64,000 nucleotides of DNA from Ornithinibacillus contaminans (GTDB lineage: Bacteria; Bacillota; Bacilli; Bacillales; Amphibacillaceae). The stretch is taken from NCBI RefSeq assembly GCF_001038425.2, contig NZ_LDPV02000036.1, positions 1 through 64,000 on the forward strand, read 5' to 3'. Below the pieces are notes generated by a model. The model ran no database searches. It had not been told where the DNA came from and saw nothing but the letters and a program-made list of their open reading frames with translations. Position numbers and translations under genes: made by a program. Position 1 is the first letter of the stretch. Each line of letters opens with the position of its first letter. Positions 16,452 to 23,339 of this stretch are shown here, one piece after another.

Positions 16452-17951
16452 TTAGAACTGATAAATATCTTTGTATTTTTCGGTTAAATATTCTACTAAA
16501 TAATCTGGGTTAAGCGCTTCACCGGTCACATCTTCAATAATTTGAAGCGGCTTCTTCATTTTTCCATATTGATGGATATGTTCTGTTAGCCAATTGCGAA
16601 TTTCTGTAAAATCACCTGATTTAATAATTTCATCGATTGGAAGTGCATCTTTCATTGTATGCTGGAATTGTGCCGCATACATATACCCTAGAGCATATGA
16701 AGGGAAATAGCCAAAGTCCCCACCTGCCCAGTGAATATCTTGTAATACACCTTCGCGATCAGTTGGTGGTGTAATTCCTAAATATTCCTGCATTTTTTCA
16801 TTCCATAGTTTCGGTAAATCCTTAACCTCGATTTCACCATTAATTAAGGCTTTTTCCAATTCATACCGTACCATGATATGAAGCGGATACGTTAATTCAT
16901 CTGCTTCAATACGTATGAATGAAGGTTTCACCTCGTTAACTGCTTGGTAAAAGTCTGCAAGGGATATATCGTTAAAATGGTCCGGTGCATGTTGCTTAAA
17001 CACATTATAATGGGATTCCCAAAACACCTTATTGCGACCGATAAAGTTTTCCCAAAATAGCGATTGTGATTCATGAATCCCCATAGAAGTTCCGGTAGCA
17101 AGTGGTGTTCCAGCCAATTTTGTATCAATGTTTTGTTCATAAAGCGCATGGCCGCCTTCGTGAATGGTTCCAAATATAGCCATTCGGAAATCCTCTTCAT
17201 CATAGCGTGTTGTAATTCGAACATCATTTATATTCAATGTAATCGCGAACGGGTGTATCGTATCATCTAATCGGCCAGCATCAAAGTCATAGCCCATTCG
17301 TTTTAAAATTTCAATCGCAAAGTCTTTTTGTTTTTGCTTAGGAAAATGAGTGTTCAAAACAGAAGAATCTGGAATGATAGAGCTGTGTTGGATGCTAGTT
17401 AGTAATTTTGTTAAAGATTGACGCACCTTTGGAAATACTTTATCTAATGTTTCAACCGTTACACCAGGTTCGAAATTATTTAAAAGTGCATCATATCGGT
17501 TGGTATCATAGCCCCAATAATCTGCGAATTTTTGATTGAATGCTACTAATTTTTCTAGATAGGGCTGGAAAAGCGAAAAGTCCGCTTTTTCTCTTGCTTC
17601 CTGCCAAACTGCCTCTGATTTCGATTGAAGCATTACATATTCTTTAAACTCTGTATCAGGTATTTTTCGGTTTTTCTCATATGTATCAAGACACTCTAAT
17701 ACAATTTTTTGTAATACCTCATCCGTAGTTTGATCCTTTAATGCATCGATATAGGATTTCATTTGGTCAGAAGTTTCTAATTGATGTAGTTTGTGAGCTA
17801 GTTGGCCAACAACCTCTGAACGTTGCTCAACACCCTTCTTAGGTATTTTGGTGCGTAAATCCCATTGAATTAACGTGATTGCTTCTCGGTAGGCATTTAT
17901 TTCTTTTAAGTACTCCTGAAACTCGGTTTGTACCGTTGTTAACGTCGACAT
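16452..17951 (-). CDS. Metal-dependent carboxypeptidase, family M32 (YpwA)
   Basis: A cytoplasmic zinc carboxypeptidase of 499 residues that removes C-terminal amino acids from peptides. The zinc motif HEGGH is at residues 264-268, followed downstream by HESQSLFWEN with the third ligand. The HPF, DxRITT and IRxEADELTYPLHI signatures of family M32 are also present. The first ATG shares a base with the stop of the upstream methyltransferase gene (TAATG), indicating translational coupling. A strong terminator follows. Confidence 0.95.
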   Translation of the reverse strand: MSTLTTVQTEFQEYLKEINAYREAITLIQWDLRTKIPKKGVEQRSEVVGQLAHKLHQLETSDQMKSYIDALKDQTTDEVLQKIVLECLDTYEKNRKIPDTEFKEYVMLQSKSEAVWQEAREKADFSLFQPYLEKLVAFNQKFADYWGYDTNRYDALLNNFEPGVTVETLDKVFPKVRQSLTKLLTSIQHSSIIPDSSVLNTHFPKQKQKDFAIEILKRMGYDFDAGRLDDTIHPFAITLNINDVRITTRYDEEDFRMAIFGTIHEGGHALYEQNIDTKLAGTPLATGTSMGIHESQSLFWENFIGRNKVFWESHYNVFKQHAPDHFNDISLADFYQAVNEVKPSFIRIEADELTYPLHIMVRYELEKALINGEIEVKDLPKLWNEKMQEYLGITPPTDREGVLQDIHWAGGDFGYFPSYALGYMYAAQFQHTMKDALPIDEIIKSGDFTEIRNWLTEHIHQYGKMKKPLQIIEDVTGEALNPDYLVEYLTEKYKDIYQF

Positions 17952-19093
17952 TATCTTCTCTCCCCTGTTTTCTTTCCGAAATATTGATAATAATCCGTTT
18001 TAATAAAGCCGTTAAATAGCTTTCGTTTCTTCGTTGCCTTTTGGCCATAAAATTTCTCAAATGCTTCATAGGCTGTTAAAATGTATACGCTCCATGATGG
18101 ATGATTTTTCATGACAGCTCCAAGCTGCTGGTATATTTTTTGTACAGCTTCTTGATCTCCAATTCGTTGTCCATATGGTGGATTACCAATGATATACCCA
18201 TTATCCTGACGAATCGTTAAATCACTAACCTGCATTTGTTTCCATGTAATTAACTCACCTAATCCAGCTTCCTTACTGTTGGAATCGGCTATTTGAACCA
18301 TTTTATGGTCAATGTCACTGCCGATTATTTCTAGCTTTTGATCATAATTGGCTAAATCTTCCGCTTCCTGAAACGCATCATCCCAATAACTTGAACGAAT
18401 AAGACCCCAATCCTCTGATGCAAATTCACGATTAAACCCTGGTGCAATATTTTGTCCGATTAGTGCTGCTTCTATCGGAATCGTACCAGACCCACAAAAT
18501 GGATCGATTAATGGATAATCAGCGCGCCAATTGGTTAACAATAGAAGTGCTGCTGCCATTGTTTCTTTTAAAGGTGCTTCACCTTGCCCAACGCGATATC
18601 CTCTTTTATGTAATCCAACACCAGATGTATCAATAGTCAGAAGAGCTGTATCTTTCAATATCGATACTTCTACCTTGTATAATGATCCTGTTTCTGGCAT
18701 TTTAGATGCCATGCCATACTTTCGCTTCAAACGTTCTGCAATTGCTTTTTTGACGATTTTTTGGCAATCGGGAACACTATATAATGTGGATTTTACCGAT
18801 TTTCCAGCTACAGGAAATTGCCCTTCCTCACTAATGTAATCTTCCCATGGTAATGCTTTTGTACCTTCAAACAGTTCGTCAAAGGTCGTAGCCCGAAATT
18901 CTCCTACTACTAATTTAATTCGATCTGCCGTTCTTAGCCATAAATTACATCTTGGTATGGCAGAGATTGGAGCATCAAATATCACCTTCCCATTATCAAC
19001 CTGTACCTCATAGCCTAATTGTTTTACTTCTGTTGCTACGACAGATTCTAAACCCATTGCAGCTGTTGCGATTAATCGTATGTGTTGCGCCAT
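17951..19093 (-). CDS. THUMP-domain 23S rRNA guanine-N2 methyltransferase (RlmL-like, YpsC)
   Basis: A 380-residue class I SAM-dependent RNA methyltransferase. The N-terminal THUMP domain (about 1-160) binds RNA, and the C-terminal Rossmann domain methylates guanine N2. Catalytic motifs are DPFCGSGTIPIEAALIGQNIAPG near residue 195 and the NPPYGQR active-site motif near 305. The frame is open for 31 codons before the ATG at 19093; that ATG has GAAGGGAA 8 bases upstream and gives the family length. The rnpB gene lies upstream, with its terminator just before this gene. Confidence 0.92.
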   Translation of the reverse strand: MAQHIRLIATAAMGLESVVATEVKQLGYEVQVDNGKVIFDAPISAIPRCNLWLRTADRIKLVVGEFRATTFDELFEGTKALPWEDYISEEGQFPVAGKSVKSTLYSVPDCQKIVKKAIAERLKRKYGMASKMPETGSLYKVEVSILKDTALLTIDTSGVGLHKRGYRVGQGEAPLKETMAAALLLLTNWRADYPLIDPFCGSGTIPIEAALIGQNIAPGFNREFASEDWGLIRSSYWDDAFQEAEDLANYDQKLEIIGSDIDHKMVQIADSNSKEAGLGELITWKQMQVSDLTIRQDNGYIIGNPPYGQRIGDQEAVQKIYQQLGAVMKNHPSWSVYILTAYEAFEKFYGQKATKKRKLFNGFIKTDYYQYFGKKTGERR

Positions 19094-19153
19094 GTATAAA
19101 TTCCCTTCAAATTGTTTTCCGAGTATCAATAGTTTACCATATGTTCTTATAGA

Positions 19154-19199
19154 AAATAAAATAACCCTTCTGTAAGCAAGAAGCAAACAAAAAGGTTAT
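19154..19199 (-). terminator. rnpB terminator
   Basis: ATAACCCTT (19161-19169) pairs with AAAGGTTAT (19191-19199) with one wobble or mismatch. On the minus strand a TTTTATTTT tract follows. It is placed correctly for the 3' end of the rnpB transcript. Confidence 0.7.
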
Positions 19200-19225
19200 G
19201 CGTAAATGAATTGTATTGTAATGGA

Positions 19226-19616
19226 CCATTGAATACTCGATAAGCCATGTTCTGTACCAATTGTACTTCAAACGGTGGTCAGCCTCGTACTCTGGTTGTA
19301 ATCATCTATCTACAGGTATTTACCTGTCCCTCTTTCGGTTCAATTCCCTACTAAAGGATGCCCCTACCATAATTTGGGTTGCTCACTCGCGGGGTTTACC
19401 TCGTTCCACCTGAAATGTTTCCATCTCAGCTCCGTCACTGTGGCACTTTCAAGGATCGCATTCCATATCCGAAGACTTAGGAACTTCACCTGCCGTTAGC
19501 TATAATAGCTACCTTGACTTATGAATTCGTCAAGCACGAACACTACAAACATCGCAGTTTGTGTGAGCATGGACTTTCCTCTGCATTTGCATGCAGCGAT
19601 TACGTGAGTATTCAAT
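19226..19616 (-). ncRNA. rnpB: RNase P RNA, bacterial class B
   Basis: Catalytic RNA that trims the 5' ends of tRNA precursors. On the minus strand the molecule opens with TTGAATACTC (19614-19605), which pairs with GAGTATTCAA at the 3' end (19238-19229) to form P1. The hallmark GAGGAAAGTCCATGCTC occurs at 19580-19564. The matching 3' core element ACAGAACATGGCTTATC is at 19255-19239, making P4 with the 5' part. The length of about 390 bases and the position upstream of ypsC and downstream of gpsB agree with Bacillus type B RNase P RNA. The ends are estimated to within a few bases. Confidence 0.96.
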
Positions 19617-19629
19617 TTAAGCTAACATG

Positions 19630-19638
19630 ATTATATCA
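19630..19638 (-). promoter_or_regulatory. rnpB: Extended -10 promoter of rnpB
   Basis: On the minus strand TGA-TATAAT (19638-19630) forms an extended -10 box about 13 bases before the 5' end of the RNA. The -35 region is poor, which is compatible with extended -10 promoters. Confidence 0.65.
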
Positions 19639-19677
19639 TAGGTTGCGATTTCTTTCATTGGTAAAAATAGTTAGCAC

Positions 19678-19983
19678 TTATGATTCAGCATTTGCGTATT
19701 TGTTGCCAAACACTGCCTTTTCAAGGTTAGACAGTCGTTTTAGCACATCATAGTTAACCTGTGGTGCTGCTTGAGTTGATCTTGTTTTCACTTGACTATC
19801 TCCAGTTTTTTTCAAGCGATCGATTTCTTGCTTAAGACGATCAATTTCACGACCAAAAGCTTCATAGTCCTGGATAACCACATCTAAAAACTCATCCACT
19901 TCCTCTTGATTATAGCCTCTCATTGCTGTTTTAAAATCTTTTTCAAGAATTTCTTTACCGTTTAGTTGAATTTTATTTTGCAT
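19678..19983 (-). CDS. gpsB: Cell division protein GpsB
   Basis: A 101-residue cytoplasmic coiled-coil protein of the DivIVA/GpsB family. It guides penicillin-binding proteins between septal and side-wall synthesis; in Bacillus it partners with PBP1, whose gene ponA is also in this window. The N-terminal membrane-targeting region contains the conserved [20 protein letters not shown] motif. The coiled coil spans about residues 35-65 ([15 protein letters not shown]), followed by a short C-terminal helical domain ([13 protein letters not shown]). It is a single gene between rnpB and cdd, with its own TATAAT upstream. Confidence 0.96.
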   Translation of the reverse strand: MQNKIQLNGKEILEKDFKTAMRGYNQEEVDEFLDVVIQDYEAFGREIDRLKQEIDRLKKTGDSQVKTRSTQAAPQVNYDVLKRLSNLEKAVFGNKYANAES

Positions 19984-20043
19984 CGTATTTTCACCCCATC
20001 ATATATTCCTAAAATTTTCGTACGTTCTACCATTAGCTTTGCT

Positions 20044-20049
20044 ATTATA
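20044..20049 (-). promoter_or_regulatory. gpsB: -10 box upstream of gpsB
   Basis: A perfect TATAAT on the minus strand lies 60 bases upstream of the gpsB start. The -35 candidate (CGGACA) is imperfect. It falls between the cdd terminator and gpsB, so gpsB probably has its own transcript. Confidence 0.5.
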
Positions 20050-20093
20050 CAAGTTAGTATACTATATGTCCGTATATCTTTTTTTATTATAGC

Positions 20094-20131
20094 AAAAAAG
20101 GAAGAAACAGGACAATCTGCTTCTTACCTTT
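20094..20131 (-). terminator. cdd terminator
   Basis: AAGGTAAGAAGCAG and CTGTTTCTTCCTT pair on the minus strand with one mismatch, and a T6 run follows. It lies just after the cdd stop codon. Confidence 0.75.
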
Positions 20132-20139
20132 TCTATGTA

Positions 20140-20541
20140 TTACTTATCCATATCAGTTTTTTGGAACGAAAATGGTAGTAACTCATCCATCTTAATAGTC
20201 ATTGTATTCGCCTTCAAATTGGTTAAATGAATCTCGGTGTCCGGGTTAAAGAATTCGCTCATTACTTGACGACATGATCCACATGGTGGTACTGGTCGTT
20301 CGGTATTCGCAGCTACTGCAATCTCTACAAATTCGGTTTCACCTTCTGATATTGCTTTAAATATCGCTACTCTCTCTGCGCAACAGGTTACTGGATATGC
20401 AGCATTTTCAATGTTACAGCCTGTATAGACTTTTCCTGATTTTGTACGTAACGCTGCCCCTACTTGAAAATTTGAGTATGGAACATAAGCATTGTTTCTA
20501 CTTTCAATTGCTTTTTCTATTAGCTGTTGTTTTGACAACAC
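20140..20541 (-). CDS. cdd: Cytidine deaminase
   Basis: Deaminates cytidine and deoxycytidine to uridine forms in pyrimidine salvage. The 133-residue protein has the homotetrameric CDA zinc site: Cys and Glu in TCCAERVAIFKA near residue 52, and two more Cys in PPCGSCRQVM near residue 87. NAYVPYSNFQVGAAL near the N-terminus is also characteristic. The frame runs from a GTG at 20556, but AAGGGGGA lies there as the ribosome binding site. The real start is therefore GTG at 20541, or TTG at 20538, which is slightly better spaced. Confidence 0.95.
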   Translation of the reverse strand: MLSKQQLIEKAIESRNNAYVPYSNFQVGAALRTKSGKVYTGCNIENAAYPVTCCAERVAIFKAISEGETEFVEIAVAANTERPVPPCGSCRQVMSEFFNPDTEIHLTNLKANTMTIKMDELLPFSFQKTDMDK

Positions 20542-20611
20542 GCATTCCCCCTTCACGTCGTGTGGAAGCTAATTATAATAAAAGACGTAGTAAATGTAAA
20601 GGAGGAGCAGA

Positions 20612-20962
20612 TTATTCGATTGCCCGTAATAATTGGTCTAAAACATATTCCACCGATTGATGTAGTTCCATGTATCTTCTTCGTCTTACATCGATATAAT
20701 AGCTATGCATTAATAAAAGTTCCATATTTTCTCGAGTGGACATAACTTGATTCGGGTGGACACTTATTTTGTGTTCCTTAATCGTCGTTAAGGCCAGCTC
20801 CTCCCATTTCGCTAATAAGTCATAAATAGGAGCGGTATTCTCCTTTACCATTTGGAAAAATAAATTATCTCTACGATCCTCAGGTGGATTGTTTTGCTCG
20901 AAAATGTCTTTTAATTCCTGTAAATATGTTTTTAATTGTAGTGTATATGTCATTAACTCCAT
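20612..20962 (-). CDS. YppE-like protein (DUF1798)
   Basis: A 116-residue all-helical protein resembling B. subtilis YppE (DUF1798), whose function is unknown. Features are the early helix QLKTYLQELKDIFEQN, a DNLFFQMVKENTAPIYDLLAKWEE centre and a helix with LLLMHSYYIDVRRRRYMELHQSVEYVL. The ATG at 20962 has GAGG 9 bases upstream, but that GAGG is inside the stem of the hairpin at 20971-21023 and the ATG directly follows its T run. A second ATG at 20953 is also possible. The gene therefore looks either attenuated or dependent on a transcript that does not form the hairpin. Confidence 0.8.
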   Translation of the reverse strand: MELMTYTLQLKTYLQELKDIFEQNNPPEDRRDNLFFQMVKENTAPIYDLLAKWEELALTTIKEHKISVHPNQVMSTRENMELLLMHSYYIDVRRRRYMELHQSVEYVLDQLLRAIE

Positions 20963-21023
20963 AAAAAAACGCCTCAATTCCTGTAATCATACTACTACTG
21001 TATCATGATTACAGGAATAAGGC
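20963..21023 (-). terminator. Strong hairpin terminator overlapping the yppE ribosome binding site
   Basis: On the minus strand the stem is GCCTTATTCCTGTAATCAT (21023-21005) against ATGATTACAGGAATTGAGGC (20990-20971). It has one mismatch and a 14-base loop, and is followed by GTTTTTTT and then at once the yppE ATG. It has every feature of an intrinsic terminator for the gene upstream, yet it contains the SD of the next gene. Confidence 0.88.
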
Positions 21024-21044
21024 ATTCTTTCATGCTCCCTCGTG

Positions 21045-21296
21045 CTATTTTTTCAGTTTAAACCATTTCCTTATCGTATTCGAATGTTTACGGTGTTGAA
21101 TCGTTTTTACTGTCTTTTTTACTTCCACTATCGAAGCTTCGTGCTTTTTATATTGTTTCTCAATTCGTTCATCTATCTTTAATGCTAGCTTTTGTTCCGC
21201 TCTCCGTGCCGTATCACCTATCTGTAGCAAGCGTGCTTCAAATGCTTTTCGTGGATAACCGTTTTGTTCCCTCTCTTTTGCAAGAGCAAGTCCCAT
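21045..21296 (-). CDS. Small basic hypothetical protein
   Basis: I do not recognise this gene. With the start at 21296 it encodes 83 residues, strongly basic and helical, with MGLALAKEREQNGYPRKAFEA at the N-terminus and a Lys-rich tail (RKWFKLKK). The middle looks like a coiled coil (ARRAEQKLALKIDERIEKQYKKHE). GGGGTG lies 6 bases before that ATG. A longer form from ATG at 21341 would add a short hydrophobic lead but has a poor site. It lies between sspM (opposite strand) and yppE and ends 22 bases before the strong hairpin. Its sporulation neighbours hint at a spore role, but that is only context. Confidence 0.6.
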   Translation of the reverse strand: MGLALAKEREQNGYPRKAFEARLLQIGDTARRAEQKLALKIDERIEKQYKKHEASIVEVKKTVKTIQHRKHSNTIRKWFKLKK

Positions 21297-21457
21297 CATT
21301 ATCACCCCATATTTTTTTAGTGTTACAAGTGTATTCGGCATGTCTACGTTCCGCTCCTGCCTGTTCGACAAAAGTAGAAGAAAACAAACAAAACTAGTGC
21401 ATATCCTCATGATTTCTTATAAATTAGACAAACTAGTTACGGAAGGAGGGATATTAT

Positions 21458-21559
21458 ATGAAAGATAAACATAAGAACAAACAAAAGGATGCAACAAACG
21501 GTAAATCACTCAAAACGGGTGATAAGAAGCTTAACGGTCCTAATAAACCATCTACTTAA
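21458..21559 (+). CDS. sspM: Small acid-soluble spore protein SspM
   Basis: A 33-residue protein, MKDKHKNKQKDATNGK... ending GDKKLNGPNKPST. The end closely matches B. subtilis SspM as I remember it (LDKKLGGPNRPST), and the Lys-rich N-terminus and length also agree. SspM is a minor spore-core protein made in the forespore. A strong GGAAGGAGGG site precedes the ATG. A sigma-G-type -35 (TGCATA at 21398) is visible, but the -10 match is weak. The gene lies in the ponA-recU-yppC neighbourhood, as expected. Confidence 0.82.
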   Translation: MKDKHKNKQKDATNGKSLKTGDKKLNGPNKPST

Positions 21560-21560
21560 A

Positions 21561-21600
21561 CCTAAAAAAGGATTTGCCTAGGTGCAGATCCTTTTTTAGG
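21561..21600. terminator. Bidirectional terminator between sspM and yppC
   Basis: CCTAAAAAAGGAT (21561-21573) pairs perfectly with ATCCTTTTTTAGG (21588-21600). The runs of A and T make it work both ways, and the yppC stop codon lies inside the right arm. Confidence 0.88.
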
Positions 21601-22549
21601 TGAAGCTGTTTTTTATTTTGGAAAAGGTAGCAATCCACTTTCTTTTTTGATAGAACGACTTCCCCATATGCTTTGGCTGCCCTTTAGTTAGTTGATACCA
21701 GGTTTGTTTGATACCCCCTGATTTATACCAGTCCTTTCGAATTATATCTTGATGTTCAATTATTGGGTATGTAGTCCTTAAAAATACGGATGACGTTGGT
21801 TGCGTTGGCAAAAACACTTCATAATCTTGCCGCGATCCGGTATGCTCCACTTTCGTAATGAAGTTCAGTAAACCTGGAAATATAGCTGGGTGAAACATTT
21901 GAGATGCTAACGATTTCCCTAAGGTAATTCGGTTGGATACATGTGTAAATTTATGAACAAAGTCGCCATATAAGTTACCTGAAGTGGTCGGGATTAAAAC
22001 GGCATTTAATAATAGAACATCTTGTGCGAGATACGGTAGGCTCAAGAATATGTGTCTTCGAAAAAAAGATTGTGTAATAACGGGATGTTGAATGACATTT
22101 TGTTCATTGATAATAAGAGAAATTAATAACTGATCTTCATCTTTTGTTACCCAAAACCGTTCCCATTCACGGATCATAAACTGTGAAACATGGTAATTCT
22201 GTAATAAATGAAATAAAGGTACCTGCAGCTTTGTTGATAGCTCATAGACAACTAGTTGTGGGTATGCATCTGAGAAGATTAGCCAATTTGCCCTCTCATA
22301 GGTCATAAATAATCGTTTTCTCTCTTGTTCCTTTAATAACTGCTTATAGGTTGGTGTGTACAAATCTGTCATATTCCAGCCAGCGTTTCGTGACACGACA
22401 CTGGCAACTAATGCCCACTTAATTTCTGGGTGTTTTTTATAAAAGCTCTGATAGGCTTTTGTTCGTGCAATATTGTCGATATTATACTTCCTAGTCCTAT
22501 TTGTTATATAATATAAATAATCCTGCGTATGCCAGCTTACACGCACCAT
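21596..22549 (-). CDS. YppC-like protein (DUF2515)
   Basis: A 317-residue protein of the DUF2515 family (B. subtilis YppC), function unknown. Helical and aromatic segments include RTKAYQSFYKKHPEIKWAL, VVSRNAGWNMTDLY and QLVVYELSTKLQVPLFHLL. No signal peptide or clear catalytic motif is seen. In B. subtilis yppC follows ponA and recU on the same side; here it is transcribed divergently from recU. The ATG at 22549 has AGGTA upstream. The identification rests on family pattern and synteny. Confidence 0.8.
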   Translation of the reverse strand: MVRVSWHTQDYLYYITNRTRKYNIDNIARTKAYQSFYKKHPEIKWALVASVVSRNAGWNMTDLYTPTYKQLLKEQERKRLFMTYERANWLIFSDAYPQLVVYELSTKLQVPLFHLLQNYHVSQFMIREWERFWVTKDEDQLLISLIINEQNVIQHPVITQSFFRRHIFLSLPYLAQDVLLLNAVLIPTTSGNLYGDFVHKFTHVSNRITLGKSLASQMFHPAIFPGLLNFITKVEHTGSRQDYEVFLPTQPTSSVFLRTTYPIIEHQDIIRKDWYKSGGIKQTWYQLTKGQPKHMGKSFYQKRKWIATFSKIKNSFT

Positions 22550-22691
22550 ATATACCTGCTTTCATCATAAACTTATTGGTGGATAAGAAGTCGTAGTCAT
22601 CATCAATCATATATCTTACTATGATAGTATCGTGGAGATTAATTATGAATGCCTTATTCATCGATAAAATTACGATCGATAGACTTTATTG

Positions 22692-22720
22692 TTACGCTGT
22701 AAGCATTTTTCTGATATGAT
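22692..22720 (+). promoter_or_regulatory. Promoter of recU-ponA
   Basis: An extended -10 (TGA-TATGAT, -10 box 22715-22720) has a weak -35 (TTACGC, 22692-22697) at 17 bases. The recU ribosome binding site follows closely. Confidence 0.6.
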
Positions 22721-22746
22721 ACTGTATTATGCTAGGAGGCATAACA

Positions 22747-23322
22747 ATGAATTATCCAAATGGGAAGCGAAACATAGCGACCAAACAGTCTAATCAATCC
22801 TTTAGTAATCGTGGAATGACACTAGAAGAAGATATTAATTTAACTAATCAATACTATTTAGATACTAATCTAGCTGTCATACACAAAAAGCCAACACCTG
22901 TACAAATTGTGAAAGTGAATTATCCGTCCAGAAGTGCAGCAGTTATAACAGAGGCTTATTTCAAACAAGCATCGACAACGGATTATAATGGCATTTACCG
23001 AAATCGTTACATTGATTTTGAGGCAAAGGAAACGAAAAATAAAACCTCCTTTCCCCTAGCGAATGTACATGAACATCAGATTAACCATATGAAGTCAATT
23101 GTTGATCATGGTGGTATTTGTTTTATGATTATCCGTTTTGCTGTTCTGAATGAGACCTATTATTTACAGGCAGATAAATTATTCAAGCATTGGTATGAAA
23201 AACAGAGAGATGGTAGAAAATCAATACCATACAATCAAATAAAGCAAGAAGGTTTCGAAATACCGTTTAAATACCAAACAAGAGTTGATTATCTTTCTAT
23301 TATTGATAAGCTTTATTTTTAG
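22747..23322 (+). CDS. recU: Holliday junction resolvase RecU
   Basis: A 191-residue nuclease that cuts Holliday junctions during recombination and chromosome segregation. The catalytic region is clear: acidic residues in [23 protein letters not shown], with the Glu-x-Lys motif, and the conserved N-terminal YPNGKR and [11 protein letters not shown] segments. ATG at 22747 follows CTAGGAGGC at 8 bases; an ATG at 22729 lies before that site and is rejected. It is 17 bases upstream of ponA, the standard recU-ponA operon of Firmicutes. Confidence 0.97.
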   Translation: MNYPNGKRNIATKQSNQSFSNRGMTLEEDINLTNQYYLDTNLAVIHKKPTPVQIVKVNYPSRSAAVITEAYFKQASTTDYNGIYRNRYIDFEAKETKNKTSFPLANVHEHQINHMKSIVDHGGICFMIIRFAVLNETYYLQADKLFKHWYEKQRDGRKSIPYNQIKQEGFEIPFKYQTRVDYLSIIDKLYF

Positions 23323-23339
23323 ATTGGAGGTAGTGAGTT

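Noticed and set aside
19190-19620. Possible coding sequence across the rnpB region
   Set aside because: The stretch matches RNase P RNA core elements and P1 pairing; no frame here is long or has a start site.
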